DNA from: a bacterium
Lineage (GTDB): Bacteria; Hydrothermota; Tepidihabitantia; SM23-42; JAOAFX01
Reading direction: 5' to 3'
Length of the DNA stretch: 64,000 bases
NCBI GenBank assembly: GCA_036382775.1
Contig: DASVHD010000047.1
Span: forward strand, 1-64,000
The position numbers were made by a program, and so were the translations under genes. This document shows positions 18,001-27,329 of this stretch, one piece after another (positions within the stretch are counted from its first letter, which is position 1; each line of letters begins with the position of its first letter). The notes beneath the pieces are model-generated. The model saw only the letters and a list, made by a program, of their open reading frames with translations, made no database searches and had not been told where the DNA came from.

Positions 18001-20358
18001 TTACTTCACAATGACCACCTTTTCCAGCTTATGCATGTCGCCGGCGGTCACGTCCACGAAATAAACACCGTTCGCAAGATGCGTATCATGGTTTATCTGA
18101 TGCGTTCCGGTCGTATACGTTTTGTCCGTTATCGTCTCCACGACCCTTCCTGAAAGATCGATCACGCGCGCGTTAACCCGCGCATCGCCGGTAAGTACCA
18201 CCTGCAACTGGATGTTACCATTGGTAATGGTCCTGATGCTTATCGTGTTGATCATCGTGACGCCTTGCTGATTTTCCTCAATCCCAACATAGATCGGTAC
18301 GATATCTCCGGTGACCGCATAAGCATAGCCCATGGGTCCGTTGGGTACAGTTTGACCGGTAATCGTAAGCTTCCATTTACCCGTGGTCGGGCTGTTAACC
18401 CGGCAGCATTCCTCAACATTGCGGTTGTCCCAGGATCCGGGGTTTGCAGTCGACTGACCACCGGTATATTGATTGCCGCGATAATAGGTCCCGCCCGGAT
18501 TGGTCAACAAGACGTTCAGGTCATTAACGAGTGTCGGGTTGGCGCTGGTAGCAGCCGCAGTATCGGTCCAGACAACGCATACGCGCAACGGTATTGCTGA
18601 GTTGACCATGAACGAATCAGTGATCGAGACACCGGTCGTGACACCGATCGTGTCGTCCTTGATAATCAGTTTTCGGGTATCGCCCGTCAAAAACAGTACG
18701 CTGTCAAGGTCGATCCGGCCCCAGCCGATGTTAAAATCCGGTATTGTATACGAACCGATATTGGGATCACAGGAAACGATCGCCATTGAGCGGAGTAGGG
18801 CAGCGCTCTGATAGCGGATCGAATCGGCCGGGTCGGCAGCGCCATCCGGATAGAATCCGGCCAACAGGTATTGTCTTATCAGGCCGACTGACCCGTTCGT
18901 TGCCGGCGTCGCCATGCTCGTTCCCGACAAAGACTGGTAACCGTTATCTCCTGCTCCATAAGCCGACATTAGCGGGTCACCCGGCGCGCACACGTTAGGC
19001 TTCATCCTTTGGTCCTGCGTAGGTCCGCGGCTTGAAAAACTTGCTATCTGGTTCGAACTTGTGCCGTTCTGGGTCGCACCAATGGTAAGGCAATTTTTGG
19101 CGATGGCCGGATCGCCGATGGTCATGGCGTTATACTCGTTCCCGGCCGCGTAAATATTCAGAAAATCGGGGTTCGCGTACGCATAGGCGTCGGTCGTCGC
19201 TTCCTGAAGCAGGTAAGTGCCGCTTGAATTGTACCACCGCCACGAGCCGGAATGCTGCAGGATATGGTAGGGGAGACCACGACCGAGATGGATCGTGTCA
19301 TACATCGCGGTCAGGTTCGTAGTGATCGTGAAACCGCCGCCCGCGTCACACAGGTCGACAAAATAGAGCCTTGCCCATTTTGCCGTACCGTCATATAAGC
19401 TTGAACCCAGCAGCGTGTCATTGCCGCCGATCGTGCCGTTGACATGGGTGCCGTGATAGGTCGAACCAACATCTCCAAAGGCCGCGGTCGAATAGAGTTT
19501 ATAACCGACTATTTTGCGATGATTGGGGAAAACGCCCGGTCCGGAGATCGGATACGCCGCGTCATAGAACTGCTGATGGGTGGTGCGCACGCCCGTGTCC
19601 GAGCTGCTCAGCACCGTTCCCTGACCCACGATCCCCGCATACCAGAGCCTCCTTGCGCCCGGATTAGTAGGTACGGACGCCTGCCAGCCAGTCTGCGTGA
19701 CCCACTGGGCGTTATCGTTGCACACTTCCGGGGCGGACCAGCGCTGGATCCAATGCACGCCTGGTACGCGCGCCACCAGATAGAGCTTGCTCAAATCGCC
19801 GGTGATATCCAGGGATTTACAGAGTTCGTGGTTCACGGTTTCGATGACCGCAAAACCATAAGACTCTACCAGCGATACAATTTTGTTAATGTCTTCCCGC
19901 GTGTAGACCTGCACGGAAACCCTGTCGGTTCCCGAACCGTCAATGAGTTCCGATTGGAGCTTATATGCAGGCTGGAATATGCCGGTCCACTGCACATATT
20001 GTTTGGAACTTATGCTGTTCATTTGCGCACGGCTCGCGTAGACGATCTCGGCGTACATGGGAATGTAGCCGATAACCTCGATTCCTACGTTTTTCAGGTC
20101 CTGCAGCCACGCTGTATAGATCGGACCCTTGAACTGCACCAGGTAATAGCCGTATTCTTCCGCATCCCGGATACACAGCCTGGATGGGAGAGACGGTTCG
20201 CCAGACCTGGTGTCAAAGACGATGCCGTTAGAGAACGATATTATGGTGGCGTTCTCGTCCGGAACCGGTGTGAAGGGCACGGGCACGCCATGCGAGTGAA
20301 TGTCGACTGCCGACAGCATGGCGGCACATGCGCACAAACCCAGTATTGCAAGTTTCAT
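18001..20358 (-). CDS. Secreted subtilisin-like serine protease (S8) with sorting tail
   Basis: A 785-residue protein with a signal peptide. The S8 triad is visible: Asp in SSDTGVRTTH, His in YHGTHVNGT and Ser in SGTSMATPATNG. A propeptide-like region of about 230 residues precedes it and a jelly-roll P-like domain follows. The last 70 residues (DLSGRVVETITDK, then ANGVYFVDVTAGD and EKVVIVK) form a type IX-style C-terminal sorting domain, implying export across the outer membrane. It is a close paralog of the gene at 20738-23092, especially at the C-terminus. It probably degrades external protein for nutrition. Confidence 0.9.
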   Translation of the reverse strand: MKLAILGLCACAAMLSAVDIHSHGVPVPFTPVPDENATIISFSNGIVFDTRSGEPSLPSRLCIRDAEEYGYYLVQFKGPIYTAWLQDLKNVGIEVIGYIPMYAEIVYASRAQMNSISSKQYVQWTGIFQPAYKLQSELIDGSGTDRVSVQVYTREDINKIVSLVESYGFAVIETVNHELCKSLDITGDLSKLYLVARVPGVHWIQRWSAPEVCNDNAQWVTQTGWQASVPTNPGARRLWYAGIVGQGTVLSSSDTGVRTTHQQFYDAAYPISGPGVFPNHRKIVGYKLYSTAAFGDVGSTYHGTHVNGTIGGNDTLLGSSLYDGTAKWARLYFVDLCDAGGGFTITTNLTAMYDTIHLGRGLPYHILQHSGSWRWYNSSGTYLLQEATTDAYAYANPDFLNIYAAGNEYNAMTIGDPAIAKNCLTIGATQNGTSSNQIASFSSRGPTQDQRMKPNVCAPGDPLMSAYGAGDNGYQSLSGTSMATPATNGSVGLIRQYLLAGFYPDGAADPADSIRYQSAALLRSMAIVSCDPNIGSYTIPDFNIGWGRIDLDSVLFLTGDTRKLIIKDDTIGVTTGVSITDSFMVNSAIPLRVCVVWTDTAAATSANPTLVNDLNVLLTNPGGTYYRGNQYTGGQSTANPGSWDNRNVEECCRVNSPTTGKWKLTITGQTVPNGPMGYAYAVTGDIVPIYVGIEENQQGVTMINTISIRTITNGNIQLQVVLTGDARVNARVIDLSGRVVETITDKTYTTGTHQINHDTHLANGVYFVDVTAGDMHKLEKVVIVK

Positions 20359-20640
20359 AAAACCTCCCTTTGTTTGTTGTCCTGATATATTTTAGTGTTA
20401 TATGGCGAAAAGTCAAGAGTTTACATACTGGTCTATTTAGTTTATTTGGTTTCTCTGGTCTTTCTAGCTTCTAATGCCTGTCATCCTGACCCTGAGTGAA
20501 ACGAAGAGGAAGGAGCTGACGTCATCCTGATAAAGCCGCAGGGTTGCGAAGGATCTGAGATTCTTCCCTTCGACTTACGCTCAGGGTGAACTTACTGCGA
20601 AACCATCAGAATGACAGACACAACAGACCAGAAAGACTAA
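20345..20640. repeat. Upstream duplicated block, copy 1 (includes promoter)
   Basis: About 295 bp, from the subtilase start codon through the leader, the promoter and GTCATCCTGACCCTGAGTG-type repeat sequence. It is nearly identical to 23084-23378. The outer part contains a CATCCTGA...TCAGGGTGAA inverted arrangement typical of widespread bacterial intergenic repeats. Confidence 0.8.
20389..20416 (-). promoter_or_regulatory. Promoter of the first subtilase
   Basis: On the minus strand TTGACT (20411-20416), 16-bp spacer, TAAAAT (20389-20394). GGGAGG lies before the ATG at 20358. Confidence 0.7.
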
Positions 20641-20670
20641 AAAGAGTAAAAGGAACGGAAAAACCAGAAA

Positions 20671-20703
20671 AACCAGGGTAAGGTTTAACCTTACCCTGGT
20701 TTA
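20671..20703 (-). terminator. Terminator of the second subtilase gene
   Basis: AACCAGGGTAAGG and CCTTACCCTGGTT form a perfect 13-bp stem. T-runs on both sides mean it can work in both directions; on the minus strand it is 35 bp past the stop codon. Confidence 0.8.
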
Positions 20704-20737
20704 TTACTGACTACGGTTTGCCGCTTACAGTTCGCGG

Positions 20738-23092
20738 TTATTTAACGATTACCACCTTTTCCAATTTATGCATGTCACCGGCGGTCACGTCCACGAAATA
20801 TACGCCATTCGCGAGACGCGTACCATGATCTATCTGGTAAGTTCCAGCCGCATAAGCTTTGTCGGCTATCGTTTCAACTATCCTGCCTGAAAGATCGATC
20901 ACGCGCGCGCTAACCCGCGCATCAGCGGCAAGCGTTACCTGCAACCTTATATTCCCGTTGGTGATCGTCGTAATGGCAACCGTGTTTCTCATTTCAACAC
21001 CTTGCTGATTTTCCTCGATCCCGATCAGAATCGGTTCGACATCACCGGTTATCGCGTAGCCGTATCCCTGGGGACCGTAAGGAACATTCTGTCCCGTAAG
21101 GGTTATTTTCCATTTGCCGACAGTCGGGTTCTGGACTCGGAAGTTTTCCTCGACGTTGATCGTATCGAAGGTAGTAGGATTAGCGATCGAATAACCGCCG
21201 GAGAATCTATTGCCTCGATAAGTGGTACCGCTCGGATTGGTCAACTCAACATTCAGGTTATTGACCAACGTCCGGGATGCGCCCGTAGCCGCCGCAGTAT
21301 CGGTCCATGCGGTACTGACGCGCAGGGTCATAGTAGTGTTGACCAAAAATGAATCGGTGAACGACAAGCCAGTGCTCAAACCGATGGTATCATCCCTGAT
21401 GATCAGCTTCCGGGCATCACCGGTGAAAAACAAAACGCTGTCAAGGTTGAGACGGCCCCAGCCGATGTTTGAATCGGGGTATGTGTAGGATCCCACATTG
21501 GGATCACCGGAAACCATCACCAGCGCTCGCAGCAAAGCCTGGCTCTGATAGCGTATTGAATCCGCTGGATCTGCCGCACCCGATGGGTAATATCCGGCGG
21601 TAAGGTAATTACGGATCAGCGCCACGCTGCCATTGACGGAGGGCGCCGCCATGCTGGTTCCGCTGAGCGACCAGTAACCATTGGTCCCGCCGCCGTTTGC
21701 CGAGTAGACAATATCGGCGGGTGTAAGGATATTTGGTTTCAAGCGGCGGTCGGCTGTATTGCCGCGGCTTGAATAATAATATATCGCGTTGGAAGAGGTG
21801 CCGTTTTGGGTACCGCCGACCGTTAGAATATTCTTGGATATTGCGGGGTGCCCCAGGGTCCTGCCGCCGGGACCGGAATTACCGGCTGAATATATGCTGA
21901 GGAAATCCGGATAGCGGTAGTGATAAGCATCGGTCGTCGCATCCTGTGTCTGATAATCACCGACCGAGCTGCCCCAACCCCAGCTGCCAGAATGCTGGAG
22001 GATGTGATACCCGAGACCAGCCCCCGGATAGATCGAATCGTACATTGGCGTAAGGTTCGTAGAAACCACCAGACTGCCATTAGATCCAATGTCGACAAAA
22101 TAGATCCTGGCTTCTTTCGCTATCCCGTCGCGCGCGCTCGAACCTAAGAGCGTATCATTTCCCGCCGCCGTGCAAGAAGTATGAGTTCCATGATAGCTGA
22201 AGCCGGAATAATCGCCGAATACCGCACCGACATAGTCTTTGTAAGCCACGATCTTGCGGTGGTTGGGGTAAACGCCGGTCGTCGTGATCGGATATGCGGC
22301 GTCGTAAAACTGCTGGTGTCCTGTGGTGATCCCGGTATCGGTCAGGCTCAACACGACACCACTGCCAACAACGCCTTTTTTCCAGATCCGGCGGCCAAGC
22401 GAATCTACCGGCACTGACGATCGATATCCGGTCTGGCAGACCCACTGGGAATTGTCGTTGAATAATTGCGGTTGGTACCAGCGTTGGATCCAGCTCACGC
22501 CCGGAATAGCGGCAAGTTCTGGGATGCGTTTCAGATCGAGTTTGATATCGACCGTATTGCATAGTTCGTTTCTTATTACTTCAACTATTTCCAAGCCCAG
22601 CAGGGTAACCTGTTCGATAACTGCATCCACGTCAGCGTTGGGGAATAACTGCATCGTGACACGGCCATTGCCGGCAGCTTTAAGCAGTTCACCTTGGACT
22701 TTGTACGCCGGCTGGAATATGCCGATCCAGTTTACGTATGATCTCGTGCGCGCCTGTTCAATCTGCTCTACGTTGCCGTAAACCAAAAGCGTGTAATTGG
22801 GGAAATAGGTCATGACGTCGAGTCCAACGGATTTCAGCTCGTTGATCCACTGCGAATAGATAGGACCTTTGAATTGGATAAGGTAATACCCGTCGCCGTT
22901 ATATGACTGAATCCTCAACTCGGCTGGTATAACTGGCTCACCAACACGGGTGTCGATCGCAAATCCGTTAGCGAAGCCGATGTAATTGGGGCTAACATCG
23001 ATCTCAGGAGTGAAGGTCTGCACAACTCCCGGTGCATGGATATCGACTGCACCCAATAATCCGACCATAAAAACAATGGTTAAGAACCTCAT
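20738..23092 (-). CDS. Secreted subtilisin-like serine protease (S8) with sorting tail, paralog
   Basis: A 784-residue protein built like its neighbour at 18001-20358: signal peptide, long N-terminal region, catalytic Asp in TDTGITTGH, His in YHGTHTSCT, Ser in SGTSMAAPSVNG, P-like domain and type IX-style tail ending EKVVIVK. The two differ at many positions in the middle, but the last 60 residues and the upstream block are almost the same. This points to duplication followed by local gene conversion. The role is probably extracellular proteolysis. Confidence 0.9.
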   Translation of the reverse strand: MRFLTIVFMVGLLGAVDIHAPGVVQTFTPEIDVSPNYIGFANGFAIDTRVGEPVIPAELRIQSYNGDGYYLIQFKGPIYSQWINELKSVGLDVMTYFPNYTLLVYGNVEQIEQARTRSYVNWIGIFQPAYKVQGELLKAAGNGRVTMQLFPNADVDAVIEQVTLLGLEIVEVIRNELCNTVDIKLDLKRIPELAAIPGVSWIQRWYQPQLFNDNSQWVCQTGYRSSVPVDSLGRRIWKKGVVGSGVVLSLTDTGITTGHQQFYDAAYPITTTGVYPNHRKIVAYKDYVGAVFGDYSGFSYHGTHTSCTAAGNDTLLGSSARDGIAKEARIYFVDIGSNGSLVVSTNLTPMYDSIYPGAGLGYHILQHSGSWGWGSSVGDYQTQDATTDAYHYRYPDFLSIYSAGNSGPGGRTLGHPAISKNILTVGGTQNGTSSNAIYYYSSRGNTADRRLKPNILTPADIVYSANGGGTNGYWSLSGTSMAAPSVNGSVALIRNYLTAGYYPSGAADPADSIRYQSQALLRALVMVSGDPNVGSYTYPDSNIGWGRLNLDSVLFFTGDARKLIIRDDTIGLSTGLSFTDSFLVNTTMTLRVSTAWTDTAAATGASRTLVNNLNVELTNPSGTTYRGNRFSGGYSIANPTTFDTINVEENFRVQNPTVGKWKITLTGQNVPYGPQGYGYAITGDVEPILIGIEENQQGVEMRNTVAITTITNGNIRLQVTLAADARVSARVIDLSGRIVETIADKAYAAGTYQIDHGTRLANGVYFVDVTAGDMHKLEKVVIVK

Positions 23093-23378
23093 AATACCTC
23101 CCTTTGTTTGTTGTCCTGATATATTTTAGTGTTATAAGGCGAAAAGTCAAGGGTTAAAAATACTGGTCTATTTAGTTTATTTGGTTTCTCTGGTCTTTCT
23201 AGCTTCTAATGCCTGTCATCCTGACCCTGAGTGAAACGAAGAGGAAGGAGCTGATGTCATCCTGAGAAAGCCGCAGGGTTGTGAAGGATCTGAGATTCTT
23301 CCCTTCGACTCACGCTCAGGGTAAACTTACTGCGAAACCCTCAGAACGACAGACACAACAGATCAGAAAGACTAAAAA
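23084..23378. repeat. Upstream duplicated block, copy 2 (includes promoter)
   Basis: Near-identical to 20345-20640, covering the start codon, GGGAGG ribosome site, promoter and the CATCCTGA repeat. It ends about 18 bp before the promoter of the plus-strand subtilase. Confidence 0.8.
23123..23150 (-). promoter_or_regulatory. Promoter of the second subtilase
   Basis: On the minus strand TTGACT (23145-23150), 16-bp spacer, TAAAAT (23123-23128), the same arrangement as for the first copy. Confidence 0.7.
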
Positions 23379-23395
23379 GACTGGTTTTAGTACCC

Positions 23396-23423
23396 TTGAC
23401 AAAAGAGCATTTGTTCTTATAAT
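23396..23423 (+). promoter_or_regulatory. Promoter of the third subtilase
   Basis: TTGACA (23396-23401), 16-bp spacer, TATAAT (23418-23423). The predicted leader is about 130 nt long, far longer than at most promoters here. It contains GAAAGGGAGGTTGGAGCTG, a strong ribosome-site-like sequence without a gene. Confidence 0.75.
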
Positions 23424-23562
23424 ATATAATAATAACAAAGACTTAAATCTATATTGAGCAATAAAACAATTTTATTTGAGAAAGAAAGGGAGGTTGGAGC
23501 TGCAGGCAGCAGCGTAATATTTCATTTGCCTAACGCGCAAGAGAGTCGACAAGGAGGTAATG

Positions 23563-25878
23563 ATGACTCAATTAAGGTTGCTTAAAGTGTTGATGATCGT
23601 CGTCTTGGTCGCGACATTATCACCTTTATTCGGTGATATGATACGGCTCAAGACCTATCCGTTTGATACTAAGCAGGGAGAACCGATCCTGCCCCCGCAG
23701 CTGATGACGACCGAGAAGGAAGTAAACTACTACGTTATCCAGTGCGCCGGCCCGGTCGAAAAAGCATGGAAGGACGACCTGAAGGCAAGCGGTGTTTATG
23801 TCCTGGGATACATCCCTGATTACGCATACCTGGTCAGGATGGATAAACTGACCGGGGAACTGGTAAGCTTAAAGCCGTATATAACTTACGTAGGTCTGTG
23901 GCAGCCGGCATACAAGATCCAGCCTGCACTGTGGAACATGGGCGGCACATTCCGGGCGATCATGCTCATTCACGATACTGAAGATCTGGCAGCGACGATC
24001 GCGAAGGTCCGTTCGACCGGCGCCAACGTCACCGACGCGTCTGAGATGGTGAGCAAATTAGTTGTCGCTGAAGTAAATTCATCCCAGCTCACTGCGCTGG
24101 CACAGATCGAAGGCATCTGGTGGATCGAATTTTACACGGATCCGGTCCTGTACAATAATAACAGCAGCAAGTGGTGCCAGTCCGGCGCGACCGGCGATAC
24201 GACGATCTGGAATCGAGGCATCAGGGGATCGAACCAGATCCTTGGTACTACGGATTCAGGTATCACGACCGCGCACTGGGCGTTCTACGATGCCGCCTAT
24301 CCCATAACAACATGGGGCAGTTACCCAAGCCACCGGAAGATCAGGAATTACAGCCGGGGCGGTTCATCAGCGGGATTTGGCGATGAATCCGGCAATTCTT
24401 GGCACGGCACGCACACTTGCGGCACAGTAAGTGGCGACGATTCCTACAATGGTGGCACGTCAACCTATGACGGCATATCCAAATCAGACAAGCATTCTTT
24501 TGTTGACATCGGCGTCACGGGCGGCGGGTTAAGCGTCTGGGCAGACCTGAACCAGTTGTGGGATACCAGCTATGCGTACGGTGCCACCGTCGTGTCCAAT
24601 TCGTGGGGCTGGGGCACGTTTGGTGATTATGCTTCTTACGACGCCCAGACCGACCAGTTTATGTGGCGCAGGAAAAACCTCCTGCTCGTCGTATCCGCCG
24701 GTAATTCAGGTTCGGGCGCCAGTTCAACCGGCAGTCCAGGGAACGCCAAAGGCACGCTCACGATCGGTTCAGTGGGTAGGCTTGATGCCACGGCCATCGC
24801 TGGTTACTCATCGCGCGGTCCGACACTCGACGGTCGGTACAAGCCGACGATCATGGCACCGGGCGGTCTGAATACCGGTGGTGATCCTGGCTTGTATTCG
24901 TCTAACGGAGGCACCTCGGGCGGCAGCAGCGGCTACTGGCAGATGTCGGGCACGAGCATGGCATCGCCTTCAGCCTGCGGCACCGTGGGTTTGATCAGAG
25001 AATATTTAAACCGCGGTTTTTACCCGACCGGCGCCGAAGTGCCTGGTAATGCGATACCGAACCCGTCCAGCGCGCTTCTCAAAGCGCTCGCTGTTGTTTC
25101 GGCCGATCCCAATATCACCGGTTATACGGTACCCAACTATAACATAGGATGGGGGAGGATCGACGCGGAAAGCGTGCTCTATTTTTCAGGCCAGGCACGC
25201 AAGCTGTTACTGCACGATTCGGCTTCCGGCGGTTTGAACACCAATGACAGCGTCGTTTATTCATGGGACGTGACCAGCGCCATTCCTGTAAGGGTCACGC
25301 TGTGCTGGACCGATTCTGCCGGCAATCCTTCGGCAACCAGGCCTCAGACCAACGACCTTGACCTGAGGGTCGTCAATCCTGGCGGAACGTCGTACTGGGG
25401 CAATTACTATTCTGGCGGTCAGTCAGCGACCGGCGGCAGCCGCGATTCCAACAACGTCGAAGAGAATTTCAGGCTGAACTCTCCGACTGTCGGCAGATGG
25501 AGCGCCTGGGTACGGGGTCGGAATGTTCCGACCGGAGCCAACCAGACGTTCGCGATAACGATCAGCGGTGATGTAACCAACCTCGGGATCGGTGTAGCAG
25601 AGGAAACCGGTTTGACCGCAACGCTGACTGGGATTCGCAATTTCCCGACCGTGGCCAATCATGAGATATCATACACGCTGCAGGTTGCGCGCGCGGGAAA
25701 CGTCGTGACCAGGATGTTCAATGTGCTGGGAGCCCGGGTTTACCAGGAAACGAGGAATTACGCAAAGGGAGAGTACCAGGCGCTGATCCCGGTGGCTTCT
25801 TTGCCGCATGGCGTATACTTCCTGGTGATCGACCTTCCAGGTCAGACCTATGAACAAAAGGTGGTACTGGTCAAATAA
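23563..25878 (+). CDS. Secreted subtilisin-like serine protease (S8), divergent third copy
   Basis: A 771-residue protein. ATGATG at 23560 offers two starts; the second is 5 nt after AAGGAGG and is preferred. The triad is Asp in TTDSGITTAH, His in WHGTHTCGT and Ser in SGTSMASPSACG. The domain order is as in the two minus-strand copies, but the sequence is more distant and the sorting tail (GVYFLVIDLPGQ, EQKVVLVK) is a different version. It is transcribed divergently from them, so three exported proteases share one locus. Confidence 0.9.
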   Translation: MTQLRLLKVLMIVVLVATLSPLFGDMIRLKTYPFDTKQGEPILPPQLMTTEKEVNYYVIQCAGPVEKAWKDDLKASGVYVLGYIPDYAYLVRMDKLTGELVSLKPYITYVGLWQPAYKIQPALWNMGGTFRAIMLIHDTEDLAATIAKVRSTGANVTDASEMVSKLVVAEVNSSQLTALAQIEGIWWIEFYTDPVLYNNNSSKWCQSGATGDTTIWNRGIRGSNQILGTTDSGITTAHWAFYDAAYPITTWGSYPSHRKIRNYSRGGSSAGFGDESGNSWHGTHTCGTVSGDDSYNGGTSTYDGISKSDKHSFVDIGVTGGGLSVWADLNQLWDTSYAYGATVVSNSWGWGTFGDYASYDAQTDQFMWRRKNLLLVVSAGNSGSGASSTGSPGNAKGTLTIGSVGRLDATAIAGYSSRGPTLDGRYKPTIMAPGGLNTGGDPGLYSSNGGTSGGSSGYWQMSGTSMASPSACGTVGLIREYLNRGFYPTGAEVPGNAIPNPSSALLKALAVVSADPNITGYTVPNYNIGWGRIDAESVLYFSGQARKLLLHDSASGGLNTNDSVVYSWDVTSAIPVRVTLCWTDSAGNPSATRPQTNDLDLRVVNPGGTSYWGNYYSGGQSATGGSRDSNNVEENFRLNSPTVGRWSAWVRGRNVPTGANQTFAITISGDVTNLGIGVAEETGLTATLTGIRNFPTVANHEISYTLQVARAGNVVTRMFNVLGARVYQETRNYAKGEYQALIPVASLPHGVYFLVIDLPGQTYEQKVVLVK

Positions 25879-25923
25879 CAACCGCTACTCCACATGCCTG
25901 GACGGATGTGCAATCGCTTGAAT

Positions 25924-25965
25924 GAAGAACTGAGGCACGCATCAGCGTGCCTCAGTTCTTCTTAA
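25924..25965 (+). terminator. Strong terminator hairpin
   Basis: GAAGAACTGAGGCACGC, loop ATCA, then the exact reverse complement: a perfect 17-bp stem followed by TTAAGT. It lies 45 bp after the third subtilase stop. The T-run is short. Confidence 0.75.
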
Positions 25966-26013
25966 GTGAACGGCATTTATCCACCTCTGCAATATGAAAA
26001 GGCACTTTAATAT

Positions 26014-26250
26014 ATGTTTAAATGTAAAAAATTATGGAGCAAATCCGGCTATCGAAGAGGTAAAATCTTAAGTAGAAAAAATATCGCACAGATCAACATA
26101 CAACAAAACAGGTTAGATAACGCGAACATAGTACTGATAGATGTTATGGATGTTCTTAAGGAGGTCCCAGATCAGGAATACGAAAGACAAATAGTCAGGT
26201 TATATGCCATGATGGAGATCCGCAGACTGGACCCCATGAAGGCTCGGTAA
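26014..26250 (+). CDS. Small hypothetical protein, possibly a decayed gene
   Basis: A 78-residue frame with no ribosome site before the ATG. IAQINIQQNRLDNANIVLIDVM and DQEYERQIVRLYAMMEIR are amphipathic and slightly TPR-like, but I do not recognise the family. Reading through the TAA stop at 26248 gives HAERLAMLAQSWKSKIRG before the next stop, which reads like continuing protein. This may therefore be the remnant of a longer gene. It may also not be expressed. Confidence 0.35.
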   Translation: MFKCKKLWSKSGYRRGKILSRKNIAQINIQQNRLDNANIVLIDVMDVLKEVPDQEYERQIVRLYAMMEIRRLDPMKAR

Positions 26251-26445
26251 CATGCAGAACGTTTGGCAATGCTCGCACAGTCCTGGAAAAGCAAAATCCG
26301 TGGTATTATCAGCAATTGAATTCTTCAAGAACGCAAGCGCTCCTAAATGGATGGAGGAGTGCGTAAAGCTGTTAATATAGCGAGTCCGCACGGGGGGAAA
26401 GTCGCATCAAGACGCGCGCAGGTGAGAGGCTGCTCCGCATGGGTA
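26251..26445 (+). other. Intergenic stretch, nothing certain
   Basis: No convincing gene. An ATG at 26252 opens a 42-codon frame that stops at 26380, without support. GAGTCCGCACGGGG and GCTGCTCCGCATGGG recall each other but form no clear structure. Confidence 0.3.
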
Positions 26446-26473
26446 TTGACATCCATTCATCGGTAAGTATATT
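26446..26473 (+). promoter_or_regulatory. Promoter of the lipoprotein pair
   Basis: TTGACA (26446-26451), 16-bp spacer, TATATT (26468-26473). AAAGGAGG precedes the ATG at 26500. Confidence 0.7.
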
Positions 26474-26499
26474 GTTATAACTTTTCAAAAGGAGGATAC

Positions 26500-27306
26500 A
26501 TGAGGAAAATGCTTTTACTGATTATCGCCCTGCTGGTCAGCATAAGCTGCAGCAGTAGGGTAAATCTGTACGTCGAATGCGATGTCGAACGAGGACAGAC
26601 CTGGGACGATACATTTTCGGGAAGCCGGGGGGGAGACATATTTTCGGATCCAGTACTCGAGGAAATGACCGCGACCATTAACGATGACACGATGGAGGTC
26701 GATCTGCCCGATCCGGGCAGCTATCATCACTACGCGTATTTCTGGGATGAGGATACGATACCACCGGATGCCGGGTCAGAACACGAATTCAATATCCAGA
26801 CCGATGTGGGCAACGCGTCCGCGACCGTCACCGTGCCTGGTGAATTCGATATAACGGCACCCCTTGAGGACGACAGTATTCCGATCGACGCGGCTTTGGA
26901 CATAACTTGGGAAGCATCGGACGGAGCGGACTGGTATGCGGTCTGGTTAAGATATTTCTGGACCGGTGATAGTAAGGATACCACTGTATATGTCGATAAT
27001 ACTGCATGGACAGCTCCTGCGGACTGGATCGACGTCGATGGCACCATCTATGTCTATGTATACGCCGGCGACGGACCACGGTTTGAAGCGGGAGAAGCTG
27101 GGAATATCGAAGGCGCTAAGGGTTTCTGCGTCGCCACGAACTATCGGGCGAACCGGGTGATCGTAGGAGCCGGATACTTGGCACCAAAACAGTCGAAATT
27201 TGAAACTCAGAGAATATCTTCCAAGGATTTTTACCGGGCTTATATCAAGGAAATGTCAAAATACAGCTCGGAAGCCGCGGAAATGCTCGAGTATCTGGAA
27301 TTTTAA
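26500..27306 (+). CDS. Lipoprotein of unknown function, tandem copy 1
   Basis: A 268-residue protein with a lipobox-type signal (LLVSISC near residue 17). An all-beta-looking acidic body follows, with WDDTFSG, TINDDTMEVDLP and DITAPLEDDSIPIDAA. The later part (ITWEASDGADWYAVWL) resembles a fibronectin-III or Ig-like strand pattern. The C-terminus SSKDFYRAYIKEMSKYSSEAAEMLEYLEF is helical. No known family is recognised. It is about 70 percent similar to the next gene, with a stretch of over 40 residues in the middle identical between the two. Confidence 0.8.
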   Translation: MRKMLLLIIALLVSISCSSRVNLYVECDVERGQTWDDTFSGSRGGDIFSDPVLEEMTATINDDTMEVDLPDPGSYHHYAYFWDEDTIPPDAGSEHEFNIQTDVGNASATVTVPGEFDITAPLEDDSIPIDAALDITWEASDGADWYAVWLRYFWTGDSKDTTVYVDNTAWTAPADWIDVDGTIYVYVYAGDGPRFEAGEAGNIEGAKGFCVATNYRANRVIVGAGYLAPKQSKFETQRISSKDFYRAYIKEMSKYSSEAAEMLEYLEF

Positions 27307-27329
27307 CCAGTTAAAATAAAGGAGGAGGC

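Noticed and set aside
19444-20385. 313-residue plus-strand frame antisense to the first subtilase
   Set aside because: Antisense to a clearly conserved S8 protease; no promoter or ribosome site.
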